Source: a virus
Reading direction: 5' to 3' (one strand)
DNA: 64,000 nt
Virus record (IMG/VR): IMGVR_UViG_3300032245_001466
Span: 18,938 to 82,937 of that record
Of this stretch, positions 51,629-62,100 are shown piece by piece. The notes below the pieces were generated by a model that worked only from the letters and a program-made list of their open reading frames with translations, did no database searches and was not told where the DNA came from. Each line of letters begins with the position of its first letter. Within the stretch, counting starts at the first letter, position 1. The position numbers and the translations under genes are program-made.

Positions 51629-53190
51629 GCACAAAACTTATTGCAATTCTTGCAACCATTTGGCTCATTGCCGCCACGTTTGCCTATAGCGTTATTGCCT
51701 CGCCTGCTTTTGGGTCGCAAAACAATTACGTAGACCGCACGCAAGATTTTTGGATTACTGTTCCAGAGCAAAGTCTTTTACACATCTGGACTGATTTGTG
51801 CGACAACACCAATAGTGGTTGGTGTGGTGGAATTGTTGATTCCATGCTTTGGCTATATGACAGCAATGGCAACCTGGTTGCGGCCAATGACGATTCCTAC
51901 ACCGACCATACTGGTGGCTATTCTTTGGCCTCAACAATTCGCGTTTCTGTCCCAGCGGGAAATTATCGCATTCGAGCTGGAGTTTGCTGCGGTGACCCTG
52001 CTGCTGACAGGTTTTACGGCAATCATTACTACATGATTAGCAACTTTGAAGCCGAATTGGCACCAGGTACGCCATCGGCTACGTGGACGCCAACCCCGCC
52101 ACCAACTCCAACACCGGAGCCGACCCCGACATTAACGCCGGAGCCTACGCCAACGCCAGTGCCAGATCCATACCTCAACGCGCCAACTGGTTTGATGGTC
52201 ACTGTTTACAACGATGGCAATGTCTATCTTACGTGGAATGCTCCAGAGGAAAGTGGAACCAGCATTGAACGGTACGGGGTCTTCTGGACCACTGGAGATC
52301 TTGTGGGCTGGGGTGCCGCTTCTGGCGAAACCAATATGGGCATTGAAAACAGCGTCTTTGTTATTAACGGCGGCGTTGATCAAACCTATACATTCTGGGT
52401 CAGGGCTGACAATGACACGCTAGGCGTTTACTCGCCCGTTTCAGCGGCTGTTTCGGTGTTTGTTCCGGCCCCGCCGCCGCCAACTCCAAGCCCCACTCCG
52501 GAACCTACCCCAGAGCCTACCCCAGAGCCCACCCCCGAGCCAACCCCTACTCCGACCCCAGAGCCACCAAGTCCAAGCCCTAGCGTGGCTCCTACGCCTA
52601 CGCCAGAGCCTTCTGTAATCCCATCGCCGGTGCCAACGCCGACGCCAACCCCGGAGGTAACCAATGCGCCAACGCCAGACCCGACTGCCACACCCGAGCC
52701 GTCGCCCGAGCCAACGGCCACCCCTACGGACTCTCCTGCCCCTTCTGTTGATCCCAGCCCTGTACCTACTGACACACCTGGACCAATTGATCCGGGCGCT
52801 GCCGTAGGAGCAGTTACGGAGGCGGTTGGCGAGGCCGTAGCCGCAGTCGGCGAGGCGGTTAGTGCCGCTATTGACGCCGTTGCAAATCTCGGTAACGACA
52901 TTACTGAAAAAGAGCGCGAAGAAGCAAGAACTGTTGTTGGACCGGCGGTCATCATGACCACGATTGCTCAGGCTGCCGCATCCGCGGCGGCTGCAAGATC
53001 GGGTGGAGGCGGTGGTTGGTCTGGTGGTGGCGGTGATGGACCAAAGAAGCGCCCGGGAGGCGGGCGTGGTAAGGGTCCAGGCCGTCGCGCAGCCGCACGA
53101 GCAGCAGCAAGGAACGCAGCAAAGCCATCGCCGGCCAAGGCGCAAGATAGCAAGCCCATCAAGGGTGGGCAGAGGAGAAATCTGAAGTGA
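51625..53190 (+). CDS. secreted surface protein: beta domain, FN3 and Pro/Thr/Glu tract
   Basis: This 521-residue protein has an N-terminal signal or anchor ([20 protein letters not shown]). A beta domain resembling a pre-peptidase C-terminal fold follows ([40 protein letters not shown]). A fibronectin-III-like part ([20 protein letters not shown]) spans about residues 180-275, then comes about 100 residues of TPEPTP repeats and a Gly/Arg-rich basic end. It could be a virion surface adhesin or a host-derived surface protein. It sits between two holin-like genes. Confidence 0.7.
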   Translation: MSTKLIAILATIWLIAATFAYSVIASPAFGSQNNYVDRTQDFWITVPEQSLLHIWTDLCDNTNSGWCGGIVDSMLWLYDSNGNLVAANDDSYTDHTGGYSLASTIRVSVPAGNYRIRAGVCCGDPAADRFYGNHYYMISNFEAELAPGTPSATWTPTPPPTPTPEPTPTLTPEPTPTPVPDPYLNAPTGLMVTVYNDGNVYLTWNAPEESGTSIERYGVFWTTGDLVGWGAASGETNMGIENSVFVINGGVDQTYTFWVRADNDTLGVYSPVSAAVSVFVPAPPPPTPSPTPEPTPEPTPEPTPEPTPTPTPEPPSPSPSVAPTPTPEPSVIPSPVPTPTPTPEVTNAPTPDPTATPEPSPEPTATPTDSPAPSVDPSPVPTDTPGPIDPGAAVGAVTEAVGEAVAAVGEAVSAAIDAVANLGNDITEKEREEARTVVGPAVIMTTIAQAAASAAAARSGGGGGWSGGGGDGPKKRPGGGRGKGPGRRAAARAAARNAAKPSPAKAQDSKPIKGGQRRNLK

Positions 53191-53384
53191 GCAAGTGGAA
53201 GAGCATTCTTATTCAAGCAGTTAACGATGTGGTTGGTCAATCTTGGACAATATTTGGTCTCCTTGTTGGCTGGATCGTCCTGCCAGACGGCGAGACCAGA
53301 GACTTCATTGGGACAACCCTTGCGGTCTTGACGCTTGCGTGGGCAATCACCATGCCGCTGCGCGTCTCTGCCGAAGAAGAGTAA
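53187..53384 (+). CDS. holin-like membrane protein (65 aa)
   Basis: Two hydrophobic segments ([14 protein letters not shown] and [19 protein letters not shown]) are joined by a short turn, with charged ends, the layout of small class II holins. The GTG overlaps the upstream stop. No endolysin gene adjoins it in the window. Confidence 0.6.
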   Translation: MSKWKSILIQAVNDVVGQSWTIFGLLVGWIVLPDGETRDFIGTTLAVLTLAWAITMPLRVSAEEE

Positions 53385-53423
53385 TTAAGAACTTTTTCTT
53401 TAACGTTATGGTATGCTCCCTGT

Positions 53424-53876
53424 ATGGAGCAAGTTACCAAGCGTGGAAGACCCAAAACCGACCCATTGGTTCGGTTTCTTAATCATGTCTCTAAGGCCGG
53501 GAACGGCTGCTGGGAATGGGCTGGCGCAAAAGACCCATCTGGCTATGGGGCGTTTAAGGACCAGCATGGCAAGAAGATCAACGCCCACAAGTGGCACTAT
53601 GAGCACGTCAATGGCCCTATCCCCAAGGGCCTTCAGGTGGACCACTTGTGTAGAAATCGCAAATGCGTTAACCTTGAGCACCTCGAGGTCGTAACCCCGA
53701 GAATGAACACCCGCAGGGGTGATGCTGGGAAGCTTCGGGCAACCCATTGCAGACACGGCCACGAATATACGTGGGAAAACACGTATTGGCGAAGGAATGG
53801 CGATCGAGAGTGCCGAACTTGTAAGTATTACGGCGGCAGGCTTGACCCAGCAATTAGGGGGCTAAACCAAAGATAG
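53424..53876 (+). CDS. HNH homing-type endonuclease
   Basis: The 150-residue protein has the HNH core INAHKWHYEHVNGPIPKGLQ and VDHLCRNRKCVNLEHLEVVT near residues 53-95. A zinc-binding tail follows (CRHGHEYTWENTYWRRNGDR, CRTCKYY). Free-standing HNH nucleases of this form are usually selfish homing enzymes. A TATGCT box lies six to seven bases before the ATG, without a ribosome site, so it is probably leaderless. It lies between lysis and tail genes. Confidence 0.85.
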   Translation: MEQVTKRGRPKTDPLVRFLNHVSKAGNGCWEWAGAKDPSGYGAFKDQHGKKINAHKWHYEHVNGPIPKGLQVDHLCRNRKCVNLEHLEVVTPRMNTRRGDAGKLRATHCRHGHEYTWENTYWRRNGDRECRTCKYYGGRLDPAIRGLNQR

Positions 53877-53895
53877 CCTCGGAAAAGGAGAAAAA

Positions 53896-54333
53896 GTGAG
53901 CGAGGTAGCAAGGGAGACAAAGTTCTGGAAGAGCCTAGCCCCAAGCGGGCCATGGAGGGAATTCCAGTACCTAACCGAGACAAAATGCAAGGGTAAAAGC
54001 CTTGGCGATTTTGTTGATTTCTGGTCCGCTGAGCTGGGGTATAGCAAGTCCTCTGTGTGGTCTTGGCTTCGGGGGGAGCGATCTATTCCGGCAAACGCCC
54101 TCCAAAAGGCAGGTATTAAAGTTGACATTCAGGCTAAGTCCGTAAAGATTGTCTCGTCTGAATCGAACAGCGGTCTTTTGGCCCGACAGTCAGCAATTGA
54201 CATGATGTGCAACGGGTGCACGCTTGGTGACAGATTTTGTCGGATTAGCGACTGCCCGCTTCGGCCATTTAGCCCAAAACCACTTCACCCAAAGGCAAAC
54301 CCTATGGGCTGGAACAGAGTTGACGCTGAGTAG
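53896..54333 (+). CDS. hypothetical protein (145 aa) with C-terminal Cys motif
   Basis: GTG 53896 follows GGAAAAGGAGAAAAA. The protein has WREFQYLTETKCKGKSLGDF and a helix-turn-helix-like region (LGYSKSSVWSWLRGERSIPA near residues 47-66). CNGCTLGDRFCRISDCPLRP near the end looks like a metal site. It may be a DNA-binding regulator inserted before the tail tube genes. The function is unknown. Confidence 0.6.
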   Translation: MSEVARETKFWKSLAPSGPWREFQYLTETKCKGKSLGDFVDFWSAELGYSKSSVWSWLRGERSIPANALQKAGIKVDIQAKSVKIVSSESNSGLLARQSAIDMMCNGCTLGDRFCRISDCPLRPFSPKPLHPKANPMGWNRVDAE

Positions 54334-54370
54334 TAGAATCGATACACCTTGCCCCTAGGGTCAGATAGCG

Positions 54371-54376
54371 TATTAT
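54371..54376 (+). promoter_or_regulatory. -10 box of a leaderless tail transcript
   Basis: TATTAT lies seven bases before GTG 54384. There is no ribosome site, so the mRNA may start at the GTG. Confidence 0.4.
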
Positions 54377-54383
54377 CCTCTTT

Positions 54384-54779
54384 GTGAAGGGAATCTATGA
54401 GTCGCTCTTTAGTAAACTTGGCGGGGATGCAACCTTGCAGACCTCGCTCAGCGGTACTGCTGGCGACAAGAAGATCTACCCGATCACCGCAACAGTCCGG
54501 ACTGCCTTGCCAGCGATAAAGATTTCGGTGGAGAGCGGAACGTCTGATGCTGGATTTGGGATTAATCGCCCAGAAGTGGAAATTATGGTGGTTTCGGCTA
54601 CCGGATCTCCGCAACTGAGCGAGATCTCAAACCGCGTTGACGCTCTAATCAATACCAAAAACTTTCTTGGGTCGGGTATAACCGTTCATTTCGTTAAGAA
54701 AGTCGCCGAACGAGATGAATACGACGAGGCGACATTGGAGTATCGAAGGCGCCTTCGATACAAATTGATAGTAGTTTGA
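54384..54779 (+). CDS. tail terminator/connector-like protein (131 aa)
   Basis: The protein has the size and position of a tail terminator or minor tail connector, directly before the tail tube. It is alpha/beta with IYPITATVRTALPAIKISVE, INRPEVEIMVVSATGSPQLS and VDALINTKNFLGSGITVHFV, resembling gpU/Gp17-like proteins. The C-terminus DEATLEYRRRLRYKLIVV is typical of a beta strand pair. The match is contextual. Confidence 0.6.
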   Translation: MKGIYESLFSKLGGDATLQTSLSGTAGDKKIYPITATVRTALPAIKISVESGTSDAGFGINRPEVEIMVVSATGSPQLSEISNRVDALINTKNFLGSGITVHFVKKVAERDEYDEATLEYRRRLRYKLIVV

Positions 54780-54791
54780 GGAGTATATAGC

Positions 54792-55355
54792 ATGCTAACT
54801 CTAGGATCGGGTACCCTTTCAGTGGCCCCATGGGTTGCTGGTGCTGACCCAGCAAATATTGCGGCCACGTATTCAACGATTTACACCATTGGTGAAGTCG
54901 GTGGCGATGTTGAGCTGAACATTGAGTTCCAGGAGGCCGAATTCCGCGGCCAGTCAAACTTTGTGATCGCCCGCGGTTACTACGGTGGCAACGTCACCGC
55001 AGCTGCCCGCTCGGTCGAGCTGAACTTTGAAAACCTTGCTCGCTTCTTCACCGTTGCAAAGTCAACGGTAAGCGCTGGCAGCGGCAACAGCAACATCATT
55101 TCCGCGACGCACAACGTGTTCACCGCAGAGTATGATGACAAGCCAACCGCAATGTATGTGCGCTTTGTGCACAAGCGAACCGACGACCCAGATAAGAAGG
55201 TTGTTGTTCACCTCTGGAAGGCGTTCTCAACCGCTCTGAACTTCCCGTTCATGCGTGAGGACATCTCGACGACCGACATTGACTTCAATGCCATCGTCGA
55301 CACGACCCTTGCCGGAAGCCTGGATGCAATCATCCGCGTCGAAATCGAAGGCTAA
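54792..55355 (+). CDS. major tail (tube) protein
   Basis: The 187-residue protein is beta-rich with IYTIGEVGGDVELNIEFQEA, YYGGNVTAAARSVELNFEN and a C-terminal DFNAIVDTTLAGSLDAIIRV. It has the expected size, lies before the chaperones and tape measure, and is followed by a strong terminator as highly expressed tube genes often are. GAGGAGTATATAGC precedes the ATG. It forms the stacked rings around the tape measure. Confidence 0.75.
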   Translation: MLTLGSGTLSVAPWVAGADPANIAATYSTIYTIGEVGGDVELNIEFQEAEFRGQSNFVIARGYYGGNVTAAARSVELNFENLARFFTVAKSTVSAGSGNSNIISATHNVFTAEYDDKPTAMYVRFVHKRTDDPDKKVVVHLWKAFSTALNFPFMREDISTTDIDFNAIVDTTLAGSLDAIIRVEIEG

Positions 55356-55382
55356 TTTAGCCTTGGGCCAGTGAGCCCACAG

Positions 55383-55413
55383 AACCCCCGAGGCTTGTCC
55401 TCGGGGGTTTTCT
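55383..55413 (+). terminator. terminator of the tail tube gene
   Basis: AACCCCCGAGG pairs with CCTCGGGGGTT around CTTGT and is followed by TTCTGC. It should reduce read-through into the chaperone genes. Confidence 0.85.
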
Positions 55414-55501
55414 GCTTTATAAATACATGTGGCGCTGGTTGCGCTATGATATCCACGCGGCGACTTGCCGTGATTGGAATGTAGGGAGATAGAAGGAAAA
55501 A

Positions 55502-55801
55502 ATGGCAAATCTAGTGGAAATTAGCCCTAAGAAGGCGCTTAACCTCAATGACCTGGCGGACCTTGAGGAGAAGTACGGGTCGGTTGACAAGATCGACTTT
55601 AACAAGTTCAACGTGCTCCGATATGTGCTCTGGCTTGCGATCAAGCGCAATGAGCCAGAAGTGACCGAGCGCGAAGTGGGCGATCGATTCGACATTAAGA
55701 GCATGCAGGATACCGTCACGAAGGTTCTTCGCGACAGCGGACTTTTGCCTGAAGAGCCCGAGGAGGGCGAGCAGGTGGGAAAAGCAGTAAATCCGGCGTA
55801 A
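55502..55801 (+). CDS. tail assembly chaperone, short form (gpG-like)
   Basis: This 99-residue protein begins MANLVEISPKKALNLNDLAD and is helical and acidic in its end (LPEEPEEGEQVGKAVNPA). It holds the place of lambda gpG before a -1 frameshift. Most ribosomes should stop at TAA 55799-55801. It would bind the tape measure during tail assembly. The start has AGAAGGAAAAA. Confidence 0.75.
   Translation: MANLVEISPKKALNLNDLADLEEKYGSVDKIDFNKFNVLRYVLWLAIKRNEPEVTEREVGDRFDIKSMQDTVTKVLRDSGLLPEEPEEGEQVGKAVNPA
55777..55783 (+). other. -1 programmed frameshift slippery heptamer GGGAAAA
   Basis: The heptamer is read G-GGA-AAA in the zero frame and re-pairs as GGG-AAA in the -1 frame. The -1 frame is open from here to 56115 and continues as SGVSWSDIDWGVIMGSYADA, which is protein-like before the ATG at 55831. 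The position near the end of the short chaperone fits the lambda G/GT arrangement. Confidence 0.85.
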
Positions 55802-55830
55802 GTTGGTCAGATATTGATTGGGGAGTAATT

Positions 55831-56115
55831 ATGGGGTCATATGCAGACGCCTTTGGATATACGCCAACGGACTTCATGCATATGACCCTTCCCCAGATCG
55901 CCTCTTTCGGGCGCTACATGGAAGAGCGCGATAAGAAGACCAAGTCTTCTTCAACGCACTCAAAAACCGGCGCAGGAAAGAAGATCCTTGATGCACCGGA
56001 TAAGCAGTCATCTATCGAAGCATTGGTCATGCAGTTTGGCAGCCCAGAGGCAAAGCAGAAGCTTCTGAATGAGCGCATTGATGCGCTCCGCAAGCGATCT
56101 GAGGAAAAGAAGTAA
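55831..56115 (+). CDS. tail assembly chaperone, frameshift part (gpT-like)
   Basis: This frame probably makes the C-terminal part of a G-T fusion after a -1 shift at 55777-55783. Its reading is open upstream of ATG 55831 back to the slippery site. The sequence DAFGYTPTDFMHMTLPQIAS continues with a charged linker and helix. A separate start at 55831 (GGGGAGTAATT) is possible, so both forms may exist. The tape measure gene starts directly after its stop. Confidence 0.75.
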   Translation: MGSYADAFGYTPTDFMHMTLPQIASFGRYMEERDKKTKSSSTHSKTGAGKKILDAPDKQSSIEALVMQFGSPEAKQKLLNERIDALRKRSEEKK

Positions 56116-59100
56116 ATGGCCGAAGATCAGGTTAAACTTTCAGAAATCCTTGAAGACATACGTGGCGCCTTTTATGGCGAAATTCTTGATGATCCTAAAA
56201 CCGGTAATCTTCCGGCAGCTTCAATTAACAAAATTGTTTCTGCCCTTATGTCGGAAGCTGGTCTTACGGGAAACTCAAAAAGCACAGCAACGGCAGCTCT
56301 TGAGTTTCTTGAGGGCAGAAAAAGTTTAACAATTGGCGGGAAGCCATTTAATTCCCAAAAACAGGAATCGGTTCGTCGGCAGGTTCTTGAAAATAACGAA
56401 GGGGCAATTGACGCCCTTCAAAAGAAAACTCTTAGTGTCTCTCAGGTAAGGGCAGCAAGTCAGCAGGCACTTCTTGATCGATATCTTTCAAGACTTGCAT
56501 CCCTTGGTATTGACGCAAAGCGAGTTGATCTAGTAAAGGCTATCAAGGAAAGCGGAGACCTTCGCGGCGTTCTTAAAAAGGCAATTGCAAAAGACGAAAA
56601 GGGAATGCTTACCAAGCATGAATACGAAATTGCCGAAAACGACTTTATTGAAACATTTGTTGCCTCACAGCTAAGATCAAAGCTTAGCCCGCCAAAGCCA
56701 AGAAAATACGCAAGTAAGCAAGCCAAGTCCAGCGGAACTGTGTCTCCGGCGTATCTTAAAGCCGATGCAGAATCTAAAGCAGTTAACAGCATCCTTGGTG
56801 AGCTTGGGTTTGCGACTTCCGGAAATATTGCTGGCGGCATTACTCGGGGTGTTGCGCTAAAGATCCGATCGATTTCGATGTCAGACCCAGAAACTGCCTC
56901 AATGCTTTTGAGCATGTTGACATACGACTCAAGGGGAAAGCCTAGAAGCTCAAAGGATATTGCTGGCTTCAAGAGCGACTGGGTAAAGGTTGTTAATGCA
57001 GTTTCAAGAACTAGCGTTGGCTCTGTTGAGGAAAGAATCACCGAGGCTCTTATTGAGCTTGGTGACTCCGCAAAGAGATGGGCAGCAACCAAAAACCTTC
57101 CATTTGTTCCTGTTTTTAATAAGAAGGGCGCCGTCGACATTGAGGCAACGCTTGCCGGATATAGGGAGGGATCAAAAGAATACAAGGCGCTATATAAGCT
57201 TGCCTCTACGCTTACCCTTCCGCAAGCCGAAGAAGCAGTTTCTAAGGTCAAGACCAAGAGGAGCACGCGCGCTGCTGCTGATGCGGAGAGATCCCGCAGG
57301 AAACTTGAAAGGCTTCAGAAGCAGTCAGACAAAAGACAAGCAGAGGCAGATCGTGCCAGTAGCGTCTCCGCGGCAGTTTCTTCAGCAAAAAGAATTAGAA
57401 AATCCCTGGGCATAACTGGTTCGAAGACACCGCAACAGTTTTTGGCAACTCAGGAAGCAAGGCTTAGGGAAATTAAAGCAAGTCTTTCCAGGGCAGTAGG
57501 AAAAGACAATGCAATATCTGATCTAAAAGAAAGACAAGCCCTTGCCGATGAGGCGGCTGAGATTGGTAAAACAATTGAAAAACTTGTCACTCTTTCTGGT
57601 GTATTTTCAGGGGTAAGGCTCAAGCCTGGAGAGAGGCAGACCGCAAGAGATCTTGGCGTAAAGATTTCAGCAAAAAAACTTGAATCATTGGGCAATCTTA
57701 TTACCGTTGCATCTGATCCGTTTAGCACTTCGTTAACTCTTTCTGACCAAGAGCAAATTAAGGTAACAAAAAGAATTCAAACAGTTCTTAGTGCTGCTGG
57801 TATTAAGCTAAGTCAGCAAGAGGCGGAACTGATTCTTGGAAGTGGTTCAGTTATGGCGATCGACGAAGCCGCCGCTGCAAGGATATTTACGGCGGCAAAG
57901 GATTCCGCCAAGGACATTAGGGCCGCTCTTGATCAAGTCAAAACAGAACTTGGTATTGGCACTTCATCAAGAGAAAAAGCCGTAACGAAAGCTCAGGATT
58001 TAGCGCTTACAAAAATTCTTAAAGACGCAAAATCAAAAAATAGTCCCCTTAATCAGTACCAGGAATTTGCGCAGAGGTACATTAAAGCGGCCCAGGAAGA
58101 ATATGCTTCTTTGGACCCTAGTGATGAGGCTGGAAGGCTTAGGCTTACGGCTCAATTCACCAGGTCGCTCTATGAGCTTGTCAGGGGTGAGCGTCGACTT
58201 CTTTCCTCAATTTTTGGCCATAGTATTTCTCCAGAAAAGCATCAAGAATTAACGAAATTTGGCGGTGACCTTGTTAGGGTTGTTGCAGAGACTGGCCCAA
58301 ATCTTTATGTGTCGGTAAATAAAAGTAAAACCGGAGGACTTGCCGGGGATAGCGCAAGGTCTTCTGGGATGTCTGCTAGCGGAATGCTTGCGCTTGGTCT
58401 TCTTGCTAAAGACCCAAGAATCCTTAAGGGGACAAGCTACCAGGCGATTAGAGACGCTGCTGAAAGCATTCTTCCTGGCTATAGGGATATTGCGGCTGTT
58501 GTTTCTGGAAAAGCAACTATTTCTAAAGGCAAAATTGTTACTGCTGAAGAAGTTGCAAGAAAGAGATCTGAGGCAAAATCAACAAAAGACAAAGAAGCTC
58601 TTGAAACGATTAGGAAAATCCTTGCCGGAGACAAAGCTGCATTTACTGATCCAAAAGAAATGCTTAAGCTTGTTTCATACATTTCAAGCGCAAGGGGCGG
58701 AAAGCTAACTGCTACTAACTTTATTCAGTCGCTTCTTCAAAAGGCATCTGACCAAGGAAAGCTTGGAGCATCTGCTGGCGACCTATCTAAGCTTGCCGGC
58801 CTGTTTAAGATGGGGGCGGACGGATCAATTGCTGGTCCCGGTCCAAAAGCGCTCATGGGTGCCGGCGGAGTCGGCCTAGTTCAACTTGCAGACAGCCTCA
58901 GAAAGGTTCTAGATCCAAAGGGCGGAGACGTATCAGACGTCGGCAAGGCCCTTGGCGCAACTATTACAAAGTCCTTCCTCGAAGGTGGAGACCTCTTTAA
59001 AAAGGTTGCGACTAAGAATCTAGAAAAAACGCTTACAGATGCTGCAACTGAAACCGCAGCAAAGCTTGAAAAATCTCAAGCAGCAAGAACGAAGAGAGAA

Positions 59101-62100
59101 GAGCGAGCGGCTGCTGGTCCAAGGGTAAGAACAACTCGAGCAAAGCTTGGCGAGCTGACAAAAAATGAAACCGGCGCTTTTGTAGACAGCAAGGGGCTTC
59201 CACTCGGATTTAAGGACAGAGGATTTAAGGCTCAGGGTATTCCGCCTGCCGGCGCTGGGGCCCTGGCAAGCTACCTTGTTAAGCAGGGGCTCATTGAGAA
59301 GCCAGAAGACCTTGTTATGTCTAAGGGCGGCAGGGGGGCAAAGCCGCTTATTGATCTTTCTGCGTCTAAGTTTGTAAGCGAGACCGCCAAGGAAATTGCT
59401 GGCATCGTTCAGGACGTTCGCGCAAAGGCAATGAAGATTGACTCGGCCACGGGAGGAAAGCTTGCCAATGCGGCAGCGGGATCACTTGCCGATCTTGTCA
59501 AAGGCAAGGGGTTTGAGAGCGGGGCAGCCGGGAAGAAGGCAAGAGAAACGTTTAACGCAGCAGTTGACGCTGCAATGCAAGACGCTACCGTCAAGCGATC
59601 GTTCACAAAAGGCGGCGTAAAGCAGGAGCAGACAGCTCCGGAATTCCTTAAGAGCCTACAGGATCAGGCGGCGGAAAAGGGCAAGGTGCTTACGCCTCGT
59701 GCGGCAAGGGCAAAATTCCTTAAGACATTTAAGGGCGATGCGGCAACCGCTGTTGCCTCCAGGCTTGGCGTTGACGTTGGGGCTGGAGCCGATGCGGGCA
59801 GCGCCATCCTCGGAAAGCTTACGCAACAGCAACAAAGCGCGGCAAATGCCAAGGCTGCGGCAAAAGTAATTGCCGACCTCAGAAAGCAGGTACTAGCCCG
59901 ACAGGCAAAACTTGGTCGACTTGCCCAGGGCCCAGAAATGACCAGAAGAAGCAGGGAGCAGTACGCACAGGCAATTCCATTCCAACAGAGAATGACCGCC
60001 TATGACCGGGCAGGGCTTCGTGGCGCTCCAGCTGTTGCAGCAGGTGGGTCTGCCCCCTCTGCGGCCATTGGCGGCCATGGGATGCAGTTTGTTCCTGGAG
60101 CTACTATTGCCATTCCACAGGTAGACATTGGCCCGCTTAAGGAACTTGCCTCGCAGATGGCAGAGGTTGGAAAGGTTCTTGCACTTATCCCAAAGGCAAC
60201 TATACCGAAGACAATGTCTGGCTCCGTAAAAGAAATTGCCAGCCTGATGCAGGTGCTGGCAACGGTCAAGTCGCCACCATCAGGAACAAATATCTCTAGT
60301 TTTAAGAAGCTTATTCAAGACCTAAATTCTCTTACTTCATCATTTGGCGGCAAGGCTCCAAACGCAACCAACATTGGAAACGTTGTTAATGCCATGAAGG
60401 CAGTAAACAAGATACTTGACGCACTCTCAAACATTGGAACAAAGACTCCTGCCAAGACCCTTCTTGAGAACATGCAAGAATTCAAGAAGTCGCTTTCCTT
60501 TATTCCAAAGATGTTTAGCACGCTTGGGAATATGGACTTTGCCGCCATCAGCAATATTGGCGCAACGATTGCCTCGACTAAGTTCCCAAGCCAGCAGCGA
60601 CTAGCGGGTATTAATGAAGCCCTGCTAATGATCAAGCAGATCTTGGAGACCGCCAATGGCATGAAGGGCGGCAGAATGCCAACCATTACTGGCGGAGGAA
60701 ATGTTGGCGGCGGCGGGGTATTAGGCAGGATAAGGGGTCGAGTTTACGCGCGGCAAGAAGCGCTTGCCCAAAAGATTCAGGGGCCTGGATTTGGCCGATA
60801 CGGTAGAAGCGACAGGTTTGGGGCAAGGTCTATCGATGCGGCTCGCGCAATCCCGCTTTCCAGAAGATTGGACTACTACGATCAGATTCGCGCCGGAGCG
60901 GCTGGCGGTGGTGGTCAGCGTCCTCCGCGAGAGCGACCAGTTCGGTCAGGCGGTGGTGGCAATAGATTTGGTGGCGGAAGACAGATTGCCCCAGCTGGGC
61001 AGTTTGGAATGCCACGTCAAGTTGGCGGCCCAATGGGTCCAGAGATTTCTGCCAATGGAGTAAGACAGTTCTCCAATGACGCAATGGGCATACTTGGTAA
61101 TCTTGCGCAGCAAATCAGGTTCGGTTTTACGCAAGAAGTTACAAGAGAGATTGCTCAGTCGTTTGGTCGAATACTTGCGCACCTTAAAGACGGCATTGTT
61201 AAGTTTAACTCAGTTCTTGAGACCGCAACAGTTGCCTTCCAAACGCTCTTTGAGAATGAGCAAAAAGCACAGGGAATGGAAGTTAATTTCAAGAAAGCAA
61301 AAGAAGAGGCCGAGGGGCTTGTTGAGCAACTCAAGAAGTTTGCTAACGTAACGCCATTCCGATTCCCACAACTTGCCGAATCGGCAAGAAGAATGCGCGC
61401 GTTTGGATTTGAGACAAAAGAAATTCTTCCAAACATGCAGGCAATTGGTGACGCAGTTGCGGCGCTCGGTGGTGAAGACGACAAGATCTTTAGAATTACA
61501 TACGCTCTTGGTCAAATGCGCCAAGCGGGACGCGTCTACCAAAACGACATGATGCAGCTGGCAAACGCCGGTATTGCTGGTTATGACATTCTCTCAAAGG
61601 CACTCCTTCAAGACTTTGTCAAGCTTGGGCAGCTAAGCCTTAGCTACAACGGCACAATTATTGACAAGACAACCATTCAAACAGAAGAAGGCTATAACAA
61701 GCTTGTTGCGGCAGTAAACGCAGCAACAAACGATGCAACAAGGGGCCAGGTAAAGATTGTTAAATCAACAAGCTCTGAAATTGCCAATATTTTTGATAGG
61801 GTCTCAAAAGATCCAATTGAGGCAATCCGTGACCTAACGCAAAGCGGACAGATTGCCGGTGGTGCCGCATCTAGCGCAATTATTGAGGGACTTGGGCAGG
61901 AATACGGCGGCGGCATGAGAAAGCTGTCGAAGACGTTTGAGGGAGCGTTCTCAACGCTTTCTGACGTCACCCAGGCGTTCGTGGCGGATATTACAAGACC
62001 AGTGTTCGAGTCTATTAGAAATGAAATGATTGATCTTGGAACATTCCTTCAGTCAATGTTTGTTTCTAACATTGTCAAAAATGTGGCAAAAGGGTTTAGC

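Noticed and set aside
52428-53145. Minus-strand frames opposite the TPEP tract
   Set aside because: They are reverse readings of the repetitive tract and encode Gly/Val or Arg/Trp low-complexity sequence.
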